Assembly: GCA_002716045.1 (NCBI GenBank)
Contig: PAZC01000014.1
Location: 36,750 to 100,749 of the forward strand
DNA: 64,000 nucleotides
DNA from: Opitutia bacterium
Lineage (GTDB): Bacteria; Verrucomicrobiota; Verrucomicrobiia; Opitutales; Seribacteraceae
Direction: 5' to 3'
Both the position numbers and the translations under genes were made by a program. The stretch's first letter is position 1, and each line of letters opens with the position of its first letter. This document shows, piece after piece, positions 1 to 9,366 of the stretch. The notes below the pieces were generated by a model. That model was not told where the DNA came from. It searched no databases and saw only the letters and a list, made by a program, of their open reading frames with translations.

Positions 1-623
1 TCGGTCACTGTTTTACCGGGGCCGACAAAGTAGTCGTTACCATAAGGTTTGTTGGGATCGGGGGTAGCGGGGTTCTTTCCCTTAATCGATCCAGGATCAA
101 TCAGCGGATCCCAAGTCGGGACCTTGGACTCGGTCACGAAACAGACGTCCACGTCACGCTCCCATGGCGGACAGTAGTATCGCGCCGGGTTGCCGGCAAA
201 TCCCCCCCAGCGTTTCTGGTCACCTTTCTTCTTGGACAAGGTGCCGAGATGCCATTTGCCAAAATGCCCGGTGGTGTAGCCTTCTTTCTTGAGAACCGTG
301 GAAAGAGGAAGTTCGGTCGCTTCCAACATGCCCTTCATGGCAAAAGTAACGCCAAATCGATAGGGATTGCGACCAGTGTAACAACTACCGCGAGTTGGCG
401 AACACATGGCGGCTGCTGAATAAAACCTCGTGAAAGTGACTCCTTCACGGCTCATGCGGTCAAGGTGTGGTGTCTTGATGTGAGGATGCCCGTTGTAACC
501 GGTATCCCCCCAACCTTGGTCGTCCGTCATGCAGAGGATGACGTTCGGTTTTTGAACGGAAAATGCTTGGGTAAAAGCAAGGGTGAACAAAACCCCCAGC
601 AGGGAAACAATTCTAGTTGTCAT
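1..623 (-). CDS. Type I sulfatase, N-terminal part (cut by window edge)
   Basis: Formylglycine-dependent sulfatase (S1 family), hydrolysing sulfate esters, probably on polysaccharides outside the cytoplasm. Reading the minus strand from the ATG at 623 gives a hydrophobic signal peptide (about residues 1-23). The metal-binding segment VILCMTDDQGWGDTG follows. The catalytic motif CSPTRG has Cys74, the residue converted to formylglycine, and then comes HFGKWHLG. The frame stays open to base 1, so roughly the C-terminal half lies outside the window. It sits 138 bases downstream of the repeat protein gene on the same strand. The family is certain from the motif; the substrate cannot be told. Confidence 0.93.
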   Translation of the reverse strand, partial: MTTRIVSLLGVLFTLAFTQAFSVQKPNVILCMTDDQGWGDTGYNGHPHIKTPHLDRMSREGVTFTRFYSAAAMCSPTRGSCYTGRNPYRFGVTFAMKGMLEATELPLSTVLKKEGYTTGHFGKWHLGTLSKKKGDQKRWGGFAGNPARYYCPPWERDVDVCFVTESKVPTWDPLIDPGSIKGKNPATPDPNKPYGNDYFVGPGKTVT

Positions 624-761
624 GGCGTATGGTCACGAAATTGAACCAATGAGTTCCTCATGACCACTCGCTTCCCTTGTTTTCGGGCATTTTTCACCCG
701 AACCTAATGCTCTATCAATTTGCCGAAGCTCGATCAAAGTCCTCGGTTTACTGCCAATGAA

Positions 762-1610
762 TCAACGATCCTCCTCGTCTTCGTCTTCATCGCCCTCAGT
801 CATTTCTTGCCAAATCTCCTTGGCCTCATCCTCATCCAGTTTGCCTAACTCTACGGCAGCCTTCAAGCCACGCGCAACGGTTTGCCAAAGTTCTTTTTCG
901 TCCTCGGCTCCGTATTGCTCCTTGAGGGCAATCCATTTCTCCTCGGCCTCTTCCTCAGTCAACTTGCCCGCCTTTATTGCCGCATCCATCTTCTTTTCGA
1001 CCGCTTTCCAATCGATGTCCTTCTTGTTGGCGTGAGAATGATGACCTTTCTGGGCAGCTTGCCATTTGGCCTTGGCATCTTCCTCGGACAACTTGCCTGC
1101 CTTCACGGCAGCCTTCAGTTGCTTACTCAAGTCTTCTTTGCCATGTCCCTTCTTGGCAGCGGAATGTCCCTGCATGGCCTTCCATTTGGCCCAAGCTTCG
1201 TCTTGCGACAATTTACCTTCCTTGACTGCCCATTTAAGTTTTTTGGCGATGGCGTCCGTGTCACCATGACCCTTCTTTGCTCCTGAGTGTTGGCCTTTTT
1301 GAATCGCTACCCATTTGGCTTTTGCATCCTCCTCGGACAGCTTGCCCGACTTCACCATCATTTTCAGCTTCTTGGCCACCGCGTCCATGTCAGCAGGAGC
1401 TTTTCTGGCACCTTGGTGACCTTTGTTGATTGCCGACCATTTGGCCTTGGCATCCTCCTCGGACAGCTTGCCCGACTTCACGGCGGCCTTCAATTCCTTG
1501 GCAATGGCTTCCATTTTCGCATCGGAAGACTTTTGGGCAAAGAGTCCGAACGGGGATGCCAAGACAGAGGCAAGAATAAGGCAGATCGAGGTGATTTTCA
1601 TCTTTTTCAT
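762..1610 (-). CDS. Exported six-repeat helical protein with His/Lys-rich linkers
   Basis: Not recognised as a named protein. It has 282 residues from the ATG at 1610. A longer frame to 1676 exists, but only this start puts the signal peptide (MKKMKIT then a hydrophobic stretch to about residue 25, cleavage near FAQ) at the N-terminus. The mature part is six copies of a unit of about 42 residues, with the core GKLSEEDAKAKW at residues 47, 89, 132, 172, 215 and 257. Each copy looks like helix-turn-helix, and linkers such as KGHHSHANKK are rich in His and Lys. The tail is very acidic. The core resembles the SHOCT short C-terminal domain (helix, G-x-[IL]-[ST]-x-E-E, helix), which is my inference only. 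It could be a periplasmic scaffold, polyanion-binding or metal-binding protein. Confidence 0.8.
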   Translation of the reverse strand: MKKMKITSICLILASVLASPFGLFAQKSSDAKMEAIAKELKAAVKSGKLSEEDAKAKWSAINKGHQGARKAPADMDAVAKKLKMMVKSGKLSEEDAKAKWVAIQKGQHSGAKKGHGDTDAIAKKLKWAVKEGKLSQDEAWAKWKAMQGHSAAKKGHGKEDLSKQLKAAVKAGKLSEEDAKAKWQAAQKGHHSHANKKDIDWKAVEKKMDAAIKAGKLTEEEAEEKWIALKEQYGAEDEKELWQTVARGLKAAVELGKLDEDEAKEIWQEMTEGDEDEDEEDR

Positions 1611-1816
1611 GGGTGTGGTAGGTAATGTGTCAGCTTGCGGGAAAAAACCGGCAGCCAACAATTTTGTTAGGAACAAACGGGATTATGGTATGCAATACAA
1701 TAGATTTCGGCTGAATTTTCAATCATTTCCCGTTCCTTGCCTTTGGGAGTTAAAATCCTATCGCATTTCCCAGCAGGTCATCCATTGTAGATAAATATCC
1801 CAACATCGAAAGAACC
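1611..1816. promoter_or_regulatory. Divergent intergenic region between the repeat protein and a sulfatase
   Basis: This 206-base AT-rich gap separates the minus-strand repeat protein from the plus-strand sulfatase, so promoters for both should lie here. I see AT-rich stretches, including TAAATA near 1791, but no convincing sigma-70 pair and no obvious operator. Confidence 0.35.
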
Positions 1817-3166
1817 ATGCCTACCTTGCGAGAACTTGCACAACTACTGATGTCGACCCTGACCGTTCTGGGTCTTGCAACCCATGCCGCCAAAACGCCC
1901 AATGTCGTATTTATTTTCGCCGACGACCTAGGATACGGGGATCTTGGCTGTTATGGCCACCCACAAGCCAAGACTCCGCACATTGATCGCTTGGCAAAAG
2001 AGGGTGTTCTTTTCACCCAACACTATGCCAACGGACCTGAATGCAGCCCTACTCGCACCGCTTTGCTCACCGGACGCTACCAACAACGAGCCGGTGGACT
2101 GGAGTGCGCCATCGGAACGGGCAACGTGGGCCGTTACGACGAGGCAATCGAATTGGCGAAAAAACGGCAGCTTGGCTTGCCTGCAAAACAGTCCGTTCTG
2201 CCTTCGGCCCTCAAAAAGGCAGGATACGTCACCGGGGTATTCGGCAAATGGCATCTCGGTTACGAACCGCAGTTCAACCCGGTCGAACACGGATGGGACG
2301 AATTCTTCGGCTACATGGGCGGCAACGTCCATTACTTCAATCATCGGGAATTGAGCGACCTGCACGTTTTGTTCGAAGGGCGCCTGCCGGTTTACCGGAA
2401 AGGCTACATGACCCACCTGATCACGGACTCGTCGATCGAGTTCATCGAGCGTCACAAGGAAAAACCCTTCTTTCTCTTCGTTTCACACGAGAGTCCGCAT
2501 TTCCCTTTCCAAGGGCCTGGCGATGAAAAAAAGGTGGTTGACGAAACGAACTGGATGGAGGCCGATGCCAAGACCTACGTGGCGATGCTGGAAGACCTTG
2601 ACAGCGAAGTCGGACGCATACTGAAAACACTTCAGCAAAAGAATCTCCAAAAGGAAACTATCGTGATCTTCGTCTCAGACAACGGAGGGTTCGCCAAGGC
2701 AGCTCACATGGGCCCACTAAAGGGAGCCAAGAGCAGTACACTGGAAGGTGGTATCCGCGTGCCACTCATCATTCGTTGGCCCGGTCGGATCGAGGCTGGC
2801 AAGAAGAGCGATCAAGTCTGCGCCACCTTTGACCTGACGCGATCCATCTTGAACTTGGCTGAGGCCAAGGTGCCGGCCAAGAACCTCGACGGAATCGACG
2901 TCATCGATCACTTGGTCAAAAAGAATCCTGATTTCAAGCGCACTCTCTATTGGCGAGGAAAGCGGGGAATCCGCACTTGGTGGGCAGTTCGTGACGGCGA
3001 CCTAAAGTACGTACGAAAAACGGAAGGTGATACCGAGGAATGGCTCTACGATTTGTCCAAGGACATCGGCGAAACCAATGATCTCAGCAAAGCCAATCCC
3101 ACGCAAGTTGCCCGCCTGAAAAAGCTTTTGACCAACTGGGAGAAAGAAGTTCAACCGATTCGCTGA
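1817..3166 (+). CDS. Type I sulfatase (CSPTR type)
   Basis: S1-family sulfatase of 449 residues. It has an N-terminal signal segment (about residues 1-25), the metal-binding motif FIFADDLGYGDLG, and the catalytic sequence CSPTRTALLTG with Cys76 as the formylglycine precursor. GKWHLGY and SDNGG (metal site) follow, then the C-terminal part LYDLSKDIGETNDL typical of the family. Sequence order and motifs are like arylsulfatase A/N-acetylgalactosamine-6-sulfatase relatives. The next sulfatase starts 8 bases after its stop, so the two are probably co-transcribed. Maturation would need a formylglycine-generating or anSME enzyme, which is not encoded in the window. Confidence 0.95.
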   Translation: MPTLRELAQLLMSTLTVLGLATHAAKTPNVVFIFADDLGYGDLGCYGHPQAKTPHIDRLAKEGVLFTQHYANGPECSPTRTALLTGRYQQRAGGLECAIGTGNVGRYDEAIELAKKRQLGLPAKQSVLPSALKKAGYVTGVFGKWHLGYEPQFNPVEHGWDEFFGYMGGNVHYFNHRELSDLHVLFEGRLPVYRKGYMTHLITDSSIEFIERHKEKPFFLFVSHESPHFPFQGPGDEKKVVDETNWMEADAKTYVAMLEDLDSEVGRILKTLQQKNLQKETIVIFVSDNGGFAKAAHMGPLKGAKSSTLEGGIRVPLIIRWPGRIEAGKKSDQVCATFDLTRSILNLAEAKVPAKNLDGIDVIDHLVKKNPDFKRTLYWRGKRGIRTWWAVRDGDLKYVRKTEGDTEEWLYDLSKDIGETNDLSKANPTQVARLKKLLTNWEKEVQPIR

Positions 3167-3174
3167 GCATCCTC

Positions 3175-4590
3175 ATGGCAACAGGATCGAACTTCAAGAC
3201 GCTGACCTTGAGGCTGCTCGCCCTGCTGTCCGCAAGCAGTTGCGCGATAGCCGCATCAGCCAAGCCCGATGTATTGTTCATCGTGGTGGACGACATGAAT
3301 GACTGGATTTCCTTGCTTGACCCAAAGTCACCGATAAAGACTCCGCAACTCGAACGCTTGGCCCGCCGAGGCATGTTCTTCAACAAGGCTTACTGCATAT
3401 CGGCCGCATGCAACCCGTCTCGAGCTGCCACCTTGACCGGATTACGGCCCTCGACCTCCGGAGTTTACGGAAACAAGAGCGATTGGCGACGAGCCGTCGG
3501 GAAGCGTAAAACGATCATGCAACTTTTCATGGATGCAGGCTATGAAGTGCGGGGGGCGGGGAAGATCTTTCATCACCATCTCAATGGCGCTTTCCATGAC
3601 AAGGGATCATTTCATGACTTTCGGCATATGCGCCCTCAACTATACCCGCCACAAAAATTGAACAAGGCACCGCGATACGGATCTCGTAACACGGACTGGG
3701 GGGTGTGGCCCAAGCAGGCGGAGGACTCGATCGACTATCAAACCACCAGCTATTGCGCCAATGCCTTGAAGCAGAGAAAGGATGATACACCACAATTCCT
3801 CGCCTGCGGAATCTTCAAGCCACACTCCCCCTTCTTCTCTCCTTCCCCTTATCATGAACAATACAAGGAAATCAGACTTCCTCAGCGCAAAGAAGACGAC
3901 TGGGATGATCTGCCCAAGGGAGCCGCCCGCCTTTTGCAAAGCAAGAAATGGTTTTGGAAAGGCATGATGCAGGTCGAAAGCAAGGGAGCAGGGTCCTACC
4001 AAAGCTTCGTGCGCTCCTATGCGGCCTGCGCTACCTTCGCCGACGCCCAGATCGGGCGGGTTCTCGACGCACTCGACGAAAGCCCTCGTGGAAAGGAAAC
4101 CATCGTGGTGCTTTGGTCCGACCACGGTTTTCATTTGGGTGAAAAAGATCATATTGAGAAGTTCGCCCTATGGGAAAAAAGCAACCGCGTACCCTTCATC
4201 GTGGTGGCACCTGGAACAACCAAACCGGGAACGGTCTGTGAACGTCCGGTCGACCTCTCCACAATCTACCCCACCCTACTTGAACTATGCGGTTTGCCCA
4301 AGGACGAGGAAGCAGATGGCTTCAGTGTGGTTCCTCTCTTGAGAAACCCAAAGGCGAAGTGGGATCGCCCCGCCTTGATGACCTACCAACGCGGTAATCA
4401 CGCGGTTCGCAGTGAACGCTGGCGATACATACGCTATGCCGACGGGAGCGAGGAGTTGTACGACCACCAGTCAGACCCCGACGAGTGGGTCAACTTGGCG
4501 AAGAAGCCCGGTCACGAGGCAGTGATGGCGAAACACCGCAAGTGGTTGCCAAAGCAGGAAGCTCAGATCGTCCCTGACCTGAGAAAGTAA
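3175..4590 (+). CDS. Type I sulfatase, iduronate-2-sulfatase-like (CNPSR type)
   Basis: S1-family sulfatase of 471 residues with a signal peptide ending near SAKPDVLF. Metal ligands lie in VDDMNDW, and the catalytic motif CNPSRAATLTG has Cys79. WSDHGFHLGEK is the histidine-containing motif typical of iduronate-2-sulfatase-like enzymes, and the C-terminal ELYDHQSDPDEW is also typical of them. It is close in pattern to the sulfatase at 5434 and different from its immediate upstream partner, which suggests two substrate positions are served. It is translated 8 bases downstream of the preceding sulfatase. The substrate is unknown; sulfated uronic acids or fucose are inference only. Confidence 0.95.
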   Translation: MATGSNFKTLTLRLLALLSASSCAIAASAKPDVLFIVVDDMNDWISLLDPKSPIKTPQLERLARRGMFFNKAYCISAACNPSRAATLTGLRPSTSGVYGNKSDWRRAVGKRKTIMQLFMDAGYEVRGAGKIFHHHLNGAFHDKGSFHDFRHMRPQLYPPQKLNKAPRYGSRNTDWGVWPKQAEDSIDYQTTSYCANALKQRKDDTPQFLACGIFKPHSPFFSPSPYHEQYKEIRLPQRKEDDWDDLPKGAARLLQSKKWFWKGMMQVESKGAGSYQSFVRSYAACATFADAQIGRVLDALDESPRGKETIVVLWSDHGFHLGEKDHIEKFALWEKSNRVPFIVVAPGTTKPGTVCERPVDLSTIYPTLLELCGLPKDEEADGFSVVPLLRNPKAKWDRPALMTYQRGNHAVRSERWRYIRYADGSEELYDHQSDPDEWVNLAKKPGHEAVMAKHRKWLPKQEAQIVPDLRK

Positions 4591-4596
4591 TGCAGT

Positions 4597-5310
4597 TCAG
4601 GGCAACTCGCGAATACGCAACCCCTTGAACTCGATCGGAGCGCCCTCGGATTCAAGGCAAAGGTAACCGCTGGCCGGCTTGCAATTGGTTCCACCGGAAA
4701 CTTCCTCGCCATTAACCCATAGACGTACCTCGCCGTTGATGGCCCTGACGTAGTAGTGGTTCCATTGGCCGACGCCCTTGGTGAGGTTCTTGGTGGGAAA
4801 ACTGCGCCGGCCCTTTGGACCAACAGGAGGAAAAGGGTCTATCCTTGCCCCTCCTGTGCTAAACACGTCGCCATGGGAAGTGAACCAGTCCGGTGGCTTA
4901 TTATACCGCTTCTTGTAATATTCCGCGTAACCAAGATCCAGTACCTGCACCTCGATGCCACCCGGCAAACGGCCTTGGCCAGCTTCTAGTTTCTTGATGC
5001 TCTCGGGCATCGCCCAAAGGAACACGCCGGAGTTGCCAGCATCCTTCAAATGGCGCCACTGCACGACGAGTTCCAAATTGGTGAGGATTTTCTTGGTTCG
5101 AATCACCCCTTTGGGCTTTCCCGTGCACTTGATGAGCCCATCCTTTTCGAAAGACCAAGTGTCCTTGTTGCAATTGACGTTGACGAAATCCTCCTCAGTC
5201 AAGGCCCGCCAACCTTTGGCATGGCCATCAACATATGCCTTGGGCGCAGGATCAGCGGCAAACAGGTTTCCGGATAGCAGAAGGGTAATGGGGAAAAGAA
5301 TTCGGTTCAT
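4597..5310 (-). CDS. Secreted DUF1080 (3-keto-disaccharide hydrolase-like) protein
   Basis: A 237-residue protein with a signal peptide (MNRILFPITLLLSGNLFAA). It is a single jelly-roll domain of the DUF1080/3-keto-disaccharide hydrolase type. Visible family motifs are FEKDGLIKCTG, the central GNSGVFLWAMP, GGIEVQVLDLG and WNHYYVRAINGEVRLWVNG. Members are concanavalin-like secreted proteins, and some hydrolyse 3-keto-glycosides. It lies on the minus strand between two sulfatases and ends 6 bases from the upstream sulfatase stop. This fits a role in periplasmic carbohydrate breakdown, though the exact activity is not shown. Confidence 0.88.
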   Translation of the reverse strand: MNRILFPITLLLSGNLFAADPAPKAYVDGHAKGWRALTEEDFVNVNCNKDTWSFEKDGLIKCTGKPKGVIRTKKILTNLELVVQWRHLKDAGNSGVFLWAMPESIKKLEAGQGRLPGGIEVQVLDLGYAEYYKKRYNKPPDWFTSHGDVFSTGGARIDPFPPVGPKGRRSFPTKNLTKGVGQWNHYYVRAINGEVRLWVNGEEVSGGTNCKPASGYLCLESEGAPIEFKGLRIRELP

Positions 5311-5433
5311 TGCACCAACCTAGGTCGCGGATTCCATATTGACTAGCCAAAACAAGAGGGAGGACAAGAAAGTGGCTCGACTTCGCTGCCATCTGCATGA
5401 TTGCTGTATGAAACTCTCACCCCAAAGAACCTG

Positions 5434-6849
5434 ATGAAAAAACTTCCGCTTTTCTTCGCGCTGCTCCTGACAGCTCCCTCCCTATCGGCCAAACCCAACG
5501 TCTTGTTTATCGCAATCGATGACCTTAACGACTGGATCGGCGCGCTGGGTGGACATCCCCAAGCGAAAACACCTCATCTTGACCGCTTGGCTGAAGAGGC
5601 CACCCTCTTCACCCGGGCCTATTGCGCGGCTCCGGCCTGCAATCCTTCGCGGGCCGCGCTCATGACGGGTATCCTGCCTTCGACCAGCGGAGTATACCAA
5701 AACCCGCAACCTTGGCGCCTAGCCATGCCCAAGGCGGTCACCTTACCTCAGCATTTCACCAAGCACGGCTACTGGTCGGCGGGAGCAGGCAAGATCTACC
5801 ATGGAAGGTATCCGGACTCCTCCTCCTGGGAAACCTATTTCCCTGATCAAAAGAACAACAAACCGGCCGACCCGAATCCTCGCAACCGACCCGTCAACGG
5901 CATACCAAATACAGCCCACTTCGACTGGGGACCAGTCAAGGGCCCTCCGAGTGCCATGGGTGACTACAAGGTGGCAGACTGGATAATCGACCAACTGGGG
6001 AAAAAACACGAGAAACCCTTCTTTCTGGCCTGCGGCATCTACCGTCCACACTTGCCATGGTATGCACCGCAAAAATATTTCGATCTCTTCGACGAGGGTG
6101 CTATTGCATTGCCCGAAGTACCAGAAAATGATCTCGAAGATTTGTCCTCCGCGGGCGTGAAATTCGCCAAACCGCAAGGGGATCACGCCAAGGTGACTAA
6201 ATACAACCAATGGAAGAAAGCGGTCCATGGCTATTTGGCATCCGTAGCATTTGCCGACGAACAAGTCGGTCGCGTGCTCGAAGCCCTCAGAAAAAGTCCC
6301 CGGGCCGATGACACCATCGTGGTGCTCTGGACCGATCATGGTTGGCACCTCGGCGAAAAAAAGCATTGGCGCAAATTCACCCTCTGGGAGGAGGCAACCC
6401 GCACACCTCTAATGATCCGCGTTCCCGAAAAATTGTCCAAGAGTTTCCCCAAGGGAACCAAGGCCGGTAGCCGCATCGAAACACCGGTGGGGCTGATCGA
6501 CATATATCCCACCTTGGTCGATCTCTGCGGCTTGGGAGCAAACAAGGCGCTTGAGGGGCAAAGCCTCGTTCCGTTGCTGAAGAACCCAAAGTTGAAATGG
6601 GACCGGCCGGCATTGACCACGCATGGCCGCAACAACCACGCCCTGCGGACAACGCGCTGGCGCTACATTCGCTATGGAGACGGGAGCGAGGAGCTGTACG
6701 ACCATGACGAAGATCCCAACGAATGGACGAACCTGGCCGGCAAAACCGAACACGCAAAACTGAAGAAGGAATTGGCCAAATGGCTTCCCAAGAACAACGC
6801 CGAATCTGCAGCTTATGAAAAAGGGAAAAAAACTCCGAAAAAGAAATAG
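5434..6849 (+). CDS. Type I sulfatase, iduronate-2-sulfatase-like (CNPSR type)
   Basis: S1-family sulfatase of 471 residues. The frame is open to a TTG at 5401, but ATG 5434 starts directly with a classical signal peptide (MKKLPLFFALLLTAPSLSA), so I use it. Motifs are IDDLNDW (metal), CNPSRAALMTG with catalytic Cys69, CGIYRPHLPW, WTDHGWHLGEKKHW, and the C-terminal ELYDHDEDPNEWTNLAG. The tail is Lys-rich. It is very similar in layout to the sulfatase at 3175, so the two may be paralogues acting on related sulfate positions. Confidence 0.95.
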   Translation: MKKLPLFFALLLTAPSLSAKPNVLFIAIDDLNDWIGALGGHPQAKTPHLDRLAEEATLFTRAYCAAPACNPSRAALMTGILPSTSGVYQNPQPWRLAMPKAVTLPQHFTKHGYWSAGAGKIYHGRYPDSSSWETYFPDQKNNKPADPNPRNRPVNGIPNTAHFDWGPVKGPPSAMGDYKVADWIIDQLGKKHEKPFFLACGIYRPHLPWYAPQKYFDLFDEGAIALPEVPENDLEDLSSAGVKFAKPQGDHAKVTKYNQWKKAVHGYLASVAFADEQVGRVLEALRKSPRADDTIVVLWTDHGWHLGEKKHWRKFTLWEEATRTPLMIRVPEKLSKSFPKGTKAGSRIETPVGLIDIYPTLVDLCGLGANKALEGQSLVPLLKNPKLKWDRPALTTHGRNNHALRTTRWRYIRYGDGSEELYDHDEDPNEWTNLAGKTEHAKLKKELAKWLPKNNAESAAYEKGKKTPKKK

Positions 6850-6899
6850 CTGCGGGCAACGGAAATGAGAATTTGTTCCTGAAAATTTTGCGTCAGCCC

Positions 6900-9353
6900 A
6901 TGCTTCCCATAAACAAGCTTGCATGCGTTACCGCGTTTGTCTGGGTAGCCTTGGCTCCTTTTTCGCCATTAGCGGAAAGCGCAATCACCAAACCAACGGA
7001 TGCTCCAAAGCCTTATTCGCCCGGGAACAGCGCCAAGTTGGTCAAATTACCTGCGGGCTTTAAGCTGGAGCTAGTGGCAGCGGAGCCATTGATACGCCAG
7101 CCCTCCGGTATTTGCTGGGACTCCCTAGGTCGCTTGTTCGTATGCGAGTTGCACGGCTATAATCTGGAAGGCCAATACGATATAGAGGCACTCAACAAAA
7201 AAGGGGAACTGGACCGTGTCGTACGACGCCTTGCCGCTCCGCCCGAAGCCATACGAAAAGCGGAAGAGAACCAACATGGAGTGGTCAAGTTGCTACGGGA
7301 CATCGATGGAGACGGGCGCATGGACGAGGCAACGGTCTGGGCCGACGACCTGCCACCTTGTCTGGGTATCGTACCCGCCAGAGACGGTGTCATCGTCACA
7401 GCCGAGCCCGATATCATTTTCTTGGCCGACCGCGACGGGGATGGGAAAGCAGAAATTAGGGAGACTTTGTTTACCGGTTTCAGGGTGAGCGTACTGGAAC
7501 GCAGAATCAACCAACCCCGCTGGGGCCCGGACGATTGGATTTACGCGGGGCGAGGACGAGGAGGACAAATCACCGGCCTTCGGTTGCCGAAGACAGTGAA
7601 TTTACCTGGTACCGATTTTCGCTTCAAGTCCGACGGTTCAGCCATCGAGCCGATAACCGGAGGAACCAGCACCATAGGCTGGACCTTCAACGGCACCGGG
7701 CAACGCTTCGTGGCCACCACAGGCAATCCGGGGATTTACGTTGCACCCATACCATGGCGATATCTTGCTCGAAACCCCAAAGCATCCCTTCGTGGCGGGC
7801 AAAGCCGAGCTGGTGATTATCAAAACATTCACCAAATCAGCAAACCGCACCCTTGGCGTTTCAAACGCGAAAAGGACCCTGGTTTCTTCAACTACTACAA
7901 AAGTCGATACGGGAAAGCTGAATCCATTGCCTCGGGCTACTTCACCTCCGCCTGTTCCCCCTTGGTTTATCGAGACCATGCCCTACCAGGCTTGCATGGT
8001 TCTTACTTGGTTTGCGAACCGTCCACTAACGTGGTGCACCGAGCCGTGGTAAAGAAAGACGGCACCACCCTCAAGCTGGAGCGAATGAACTCGGAAAGCG
8101 AACGCGAATTCCTCGCCTCCAAAGATGTTTGGTTTCACCCCATCTCCTTGGCTCACGATCCGAGCGGAGCTATCGTAATTGTAGATTTCTACCGTGAAAT
8201 CATCGAGGACTACTCGGCCATTCCACGGTACCTGCAACAGCAATATCAATTGGACACGGGAAAGGACCACGGGCGCATCTGGAGACTAGTGCACGAAAAA
8301 ATGGCCCAAGCTCCGGAACCGAATATGGGCAAACTGGGCGCAACCGCCCTCGCGAAGGAAAGCGGTAGTTCTTATCATTGGCGAAGAACCACTGCCCGAA
8401 GACTCTTGATCGAGAAAGCCACCCTCGCTCCAGAAGCCATAAGCGCTCTCGAACAACTGGCATCGAATGCCTCAGGAAAACGAGAGGCTGTGGTTAACGC
8501 CCTACACACGTTGTCTGGCTTGGGCCAATTGTCACCGAATACCCTCTTGGTCGGATTGAACCATGACGATTTCGGTGTCCGAGTCCACGCCCTACGTCTC
8601 TGCGAGCCATGGCTTGATCGGTCCGCCAAAGTGCTGAAACAGGTAGTCTCCATGACGGAAGATGACGACCCCATGGTACTCATTCAACTCGCCCTCACCT
8701 TGGGCGAAAGCAGATCCAACAAGGCGGTCCAAGCCCTTGAAATCCTATCAGATAAACATGGTGCCTTACGATGGATGAAAACAGCGATCCAAAGTTCGCA
8801 GGGAGAAGGCGAAGACAGTTCCGAGGAAACTCTTTCTCAAAACTTGGTGAGCCTGAGGGATGCGGCCAACAAATTGGCTTCCGAAAAGCCCACCTTGAGT
8901 GGCAACCAATTCACTTCGACCTACGAGCGGTACGCCAAAGCATTAAAAGGCAAACGCAACCCTAACCGAGGGGAAAAACTTTTCCGGGAGACCTGCTCCT
9001 CCTGTCACCTAGTGCGCGGCATAGGAAAAGCAGTGGGGCCAGACCTAACAGGCGAAAGAAGCCGAGCTGAGGAAACCATGGTTTTGGATGTCCTTGCCCC
9101 GAACCGAGAGATAACCGCAGGATACGCCACCTACTTGGTGAAAACCAAAGACGGTTCCTCCTTGGCCGGCTTCTTGGTGGCGGAAGCCCCAGGCAACGTC
9201 ACCTTGCGTGACCTGACAGGCAGCGAGCAAGTGATTCTTCGCGAAAACCTAGTCGAAATGGAAGCCCTCGAAGTGTCTCTTATGCCGCCGGGTCTAGAAC
9301 AAACACTAAGCCCAAAAGACCTTGCCGACCTCATTGCCTGGCTACGGCAATGA
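6900..9353 (+). CDS. Periplasmic PVC-type dehydrogenase with HEAT-like region and C-terminal cytochrome c
   Basis: A large (817-residue) exported protein of the planctomycete/verrucomicrobial membrane-bound dehydrogenase family. An earlier TTG at 6873 is possible, but ATG 6900 begins the signal peptide. Order: signal; beta-propeller of the sorbosone/glucose dehydrogenase type (about residues 40-430, with PSGICWDSLGRLFVCE and DRDGDGKAE); a helical HEAT-like region (about 470-620); a cytochrome c domain with CSSCH at Cys699-His703 and the probable axial Met795 in SLMPPG. Probable role: oxidation of a sugar or alcohol in the periplasm with electrons passed to the bound heme. Electron donor and substrate are unknown. 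Confidence 0.88.
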   Translation: MLPINKLACVTAFVWVALAPFSPLAESAITKPTDAPKPYSPGNSAKLVKLPAGFKLELVAAEPLIRQPSGICWDSLGRLFVCELHGYNLEGQYDIEALNKKGELDRVVRRLAAPPEAIRKAEENQHGVVKLLRDIDGDGRMDEATVWADDLPPCLGIVPARDGVIVTAEPDIIFLADRDGDGKAEIRETLFTGFRVSVLERRINQPRWGPDDWIYAGRGRGGQITGLRLPKTVNLPGTDFRFKSDGSAIEPITGGTSTIGWTFNGTGQRFVATTGNPGIYVAPIPWRYLARNPKASLRGGQSRAGDYQNIHQISKPHPWRFKREKDPGFFNYYKSRYGKAESIASGYFTSACSPLVYRDHALPGLHGSYLVCEPSTNVVHRAVVKKDGTTLKLERMNSESEREFLASKDVWFHPISLAHDPSGAIVIVDFYREIIEDYSAIPRYLQQQYQLDTGKDHGRIWRLVHEKMAQAPEPNMGKLGATALAKESGSSYHWRRTTARRLLIEKATLAPEAISALEQLASNASGKREAVVNALHTLSGLGQLSPNTLLVGLNHDDFGVRVHALRLCEPWLDRSAKVLKQVVSMTEDDDPMVLIQLALTLGESRSNKAVQALEILSDKHGALRWMKTAIQSSQGEGEDSSEETLSQNLVSLRDAANKLASEKPTLSGNQFTSTYERYAKALKGKRNPNRGEKLFRETCSSCHLVRGIGKAVGPDLTGERSRAEETMVLDVLAPNREITAGYATYLVKTKDGSSLAGFLVAEAPGNVTLRDLTGSEQVILRENLVEMEALEVSLMPPGLEQTLSPKDLADLIAWLRQ

Positions 9354-9366
9354 AACCTTTGAATAA

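Noticed and set aside
682-702. TTCGGG-N9-CCCGAA hairpin after the repeat protein gene
   Set aside because: Short 6-bp stem with no T run on either strand, so not supported as a terminator.
5743-6366. 207-codon frame antisense to the sulfatase at 5434
   Set aside because: Shadow of the sulfatase codons; no conserved features or start context.
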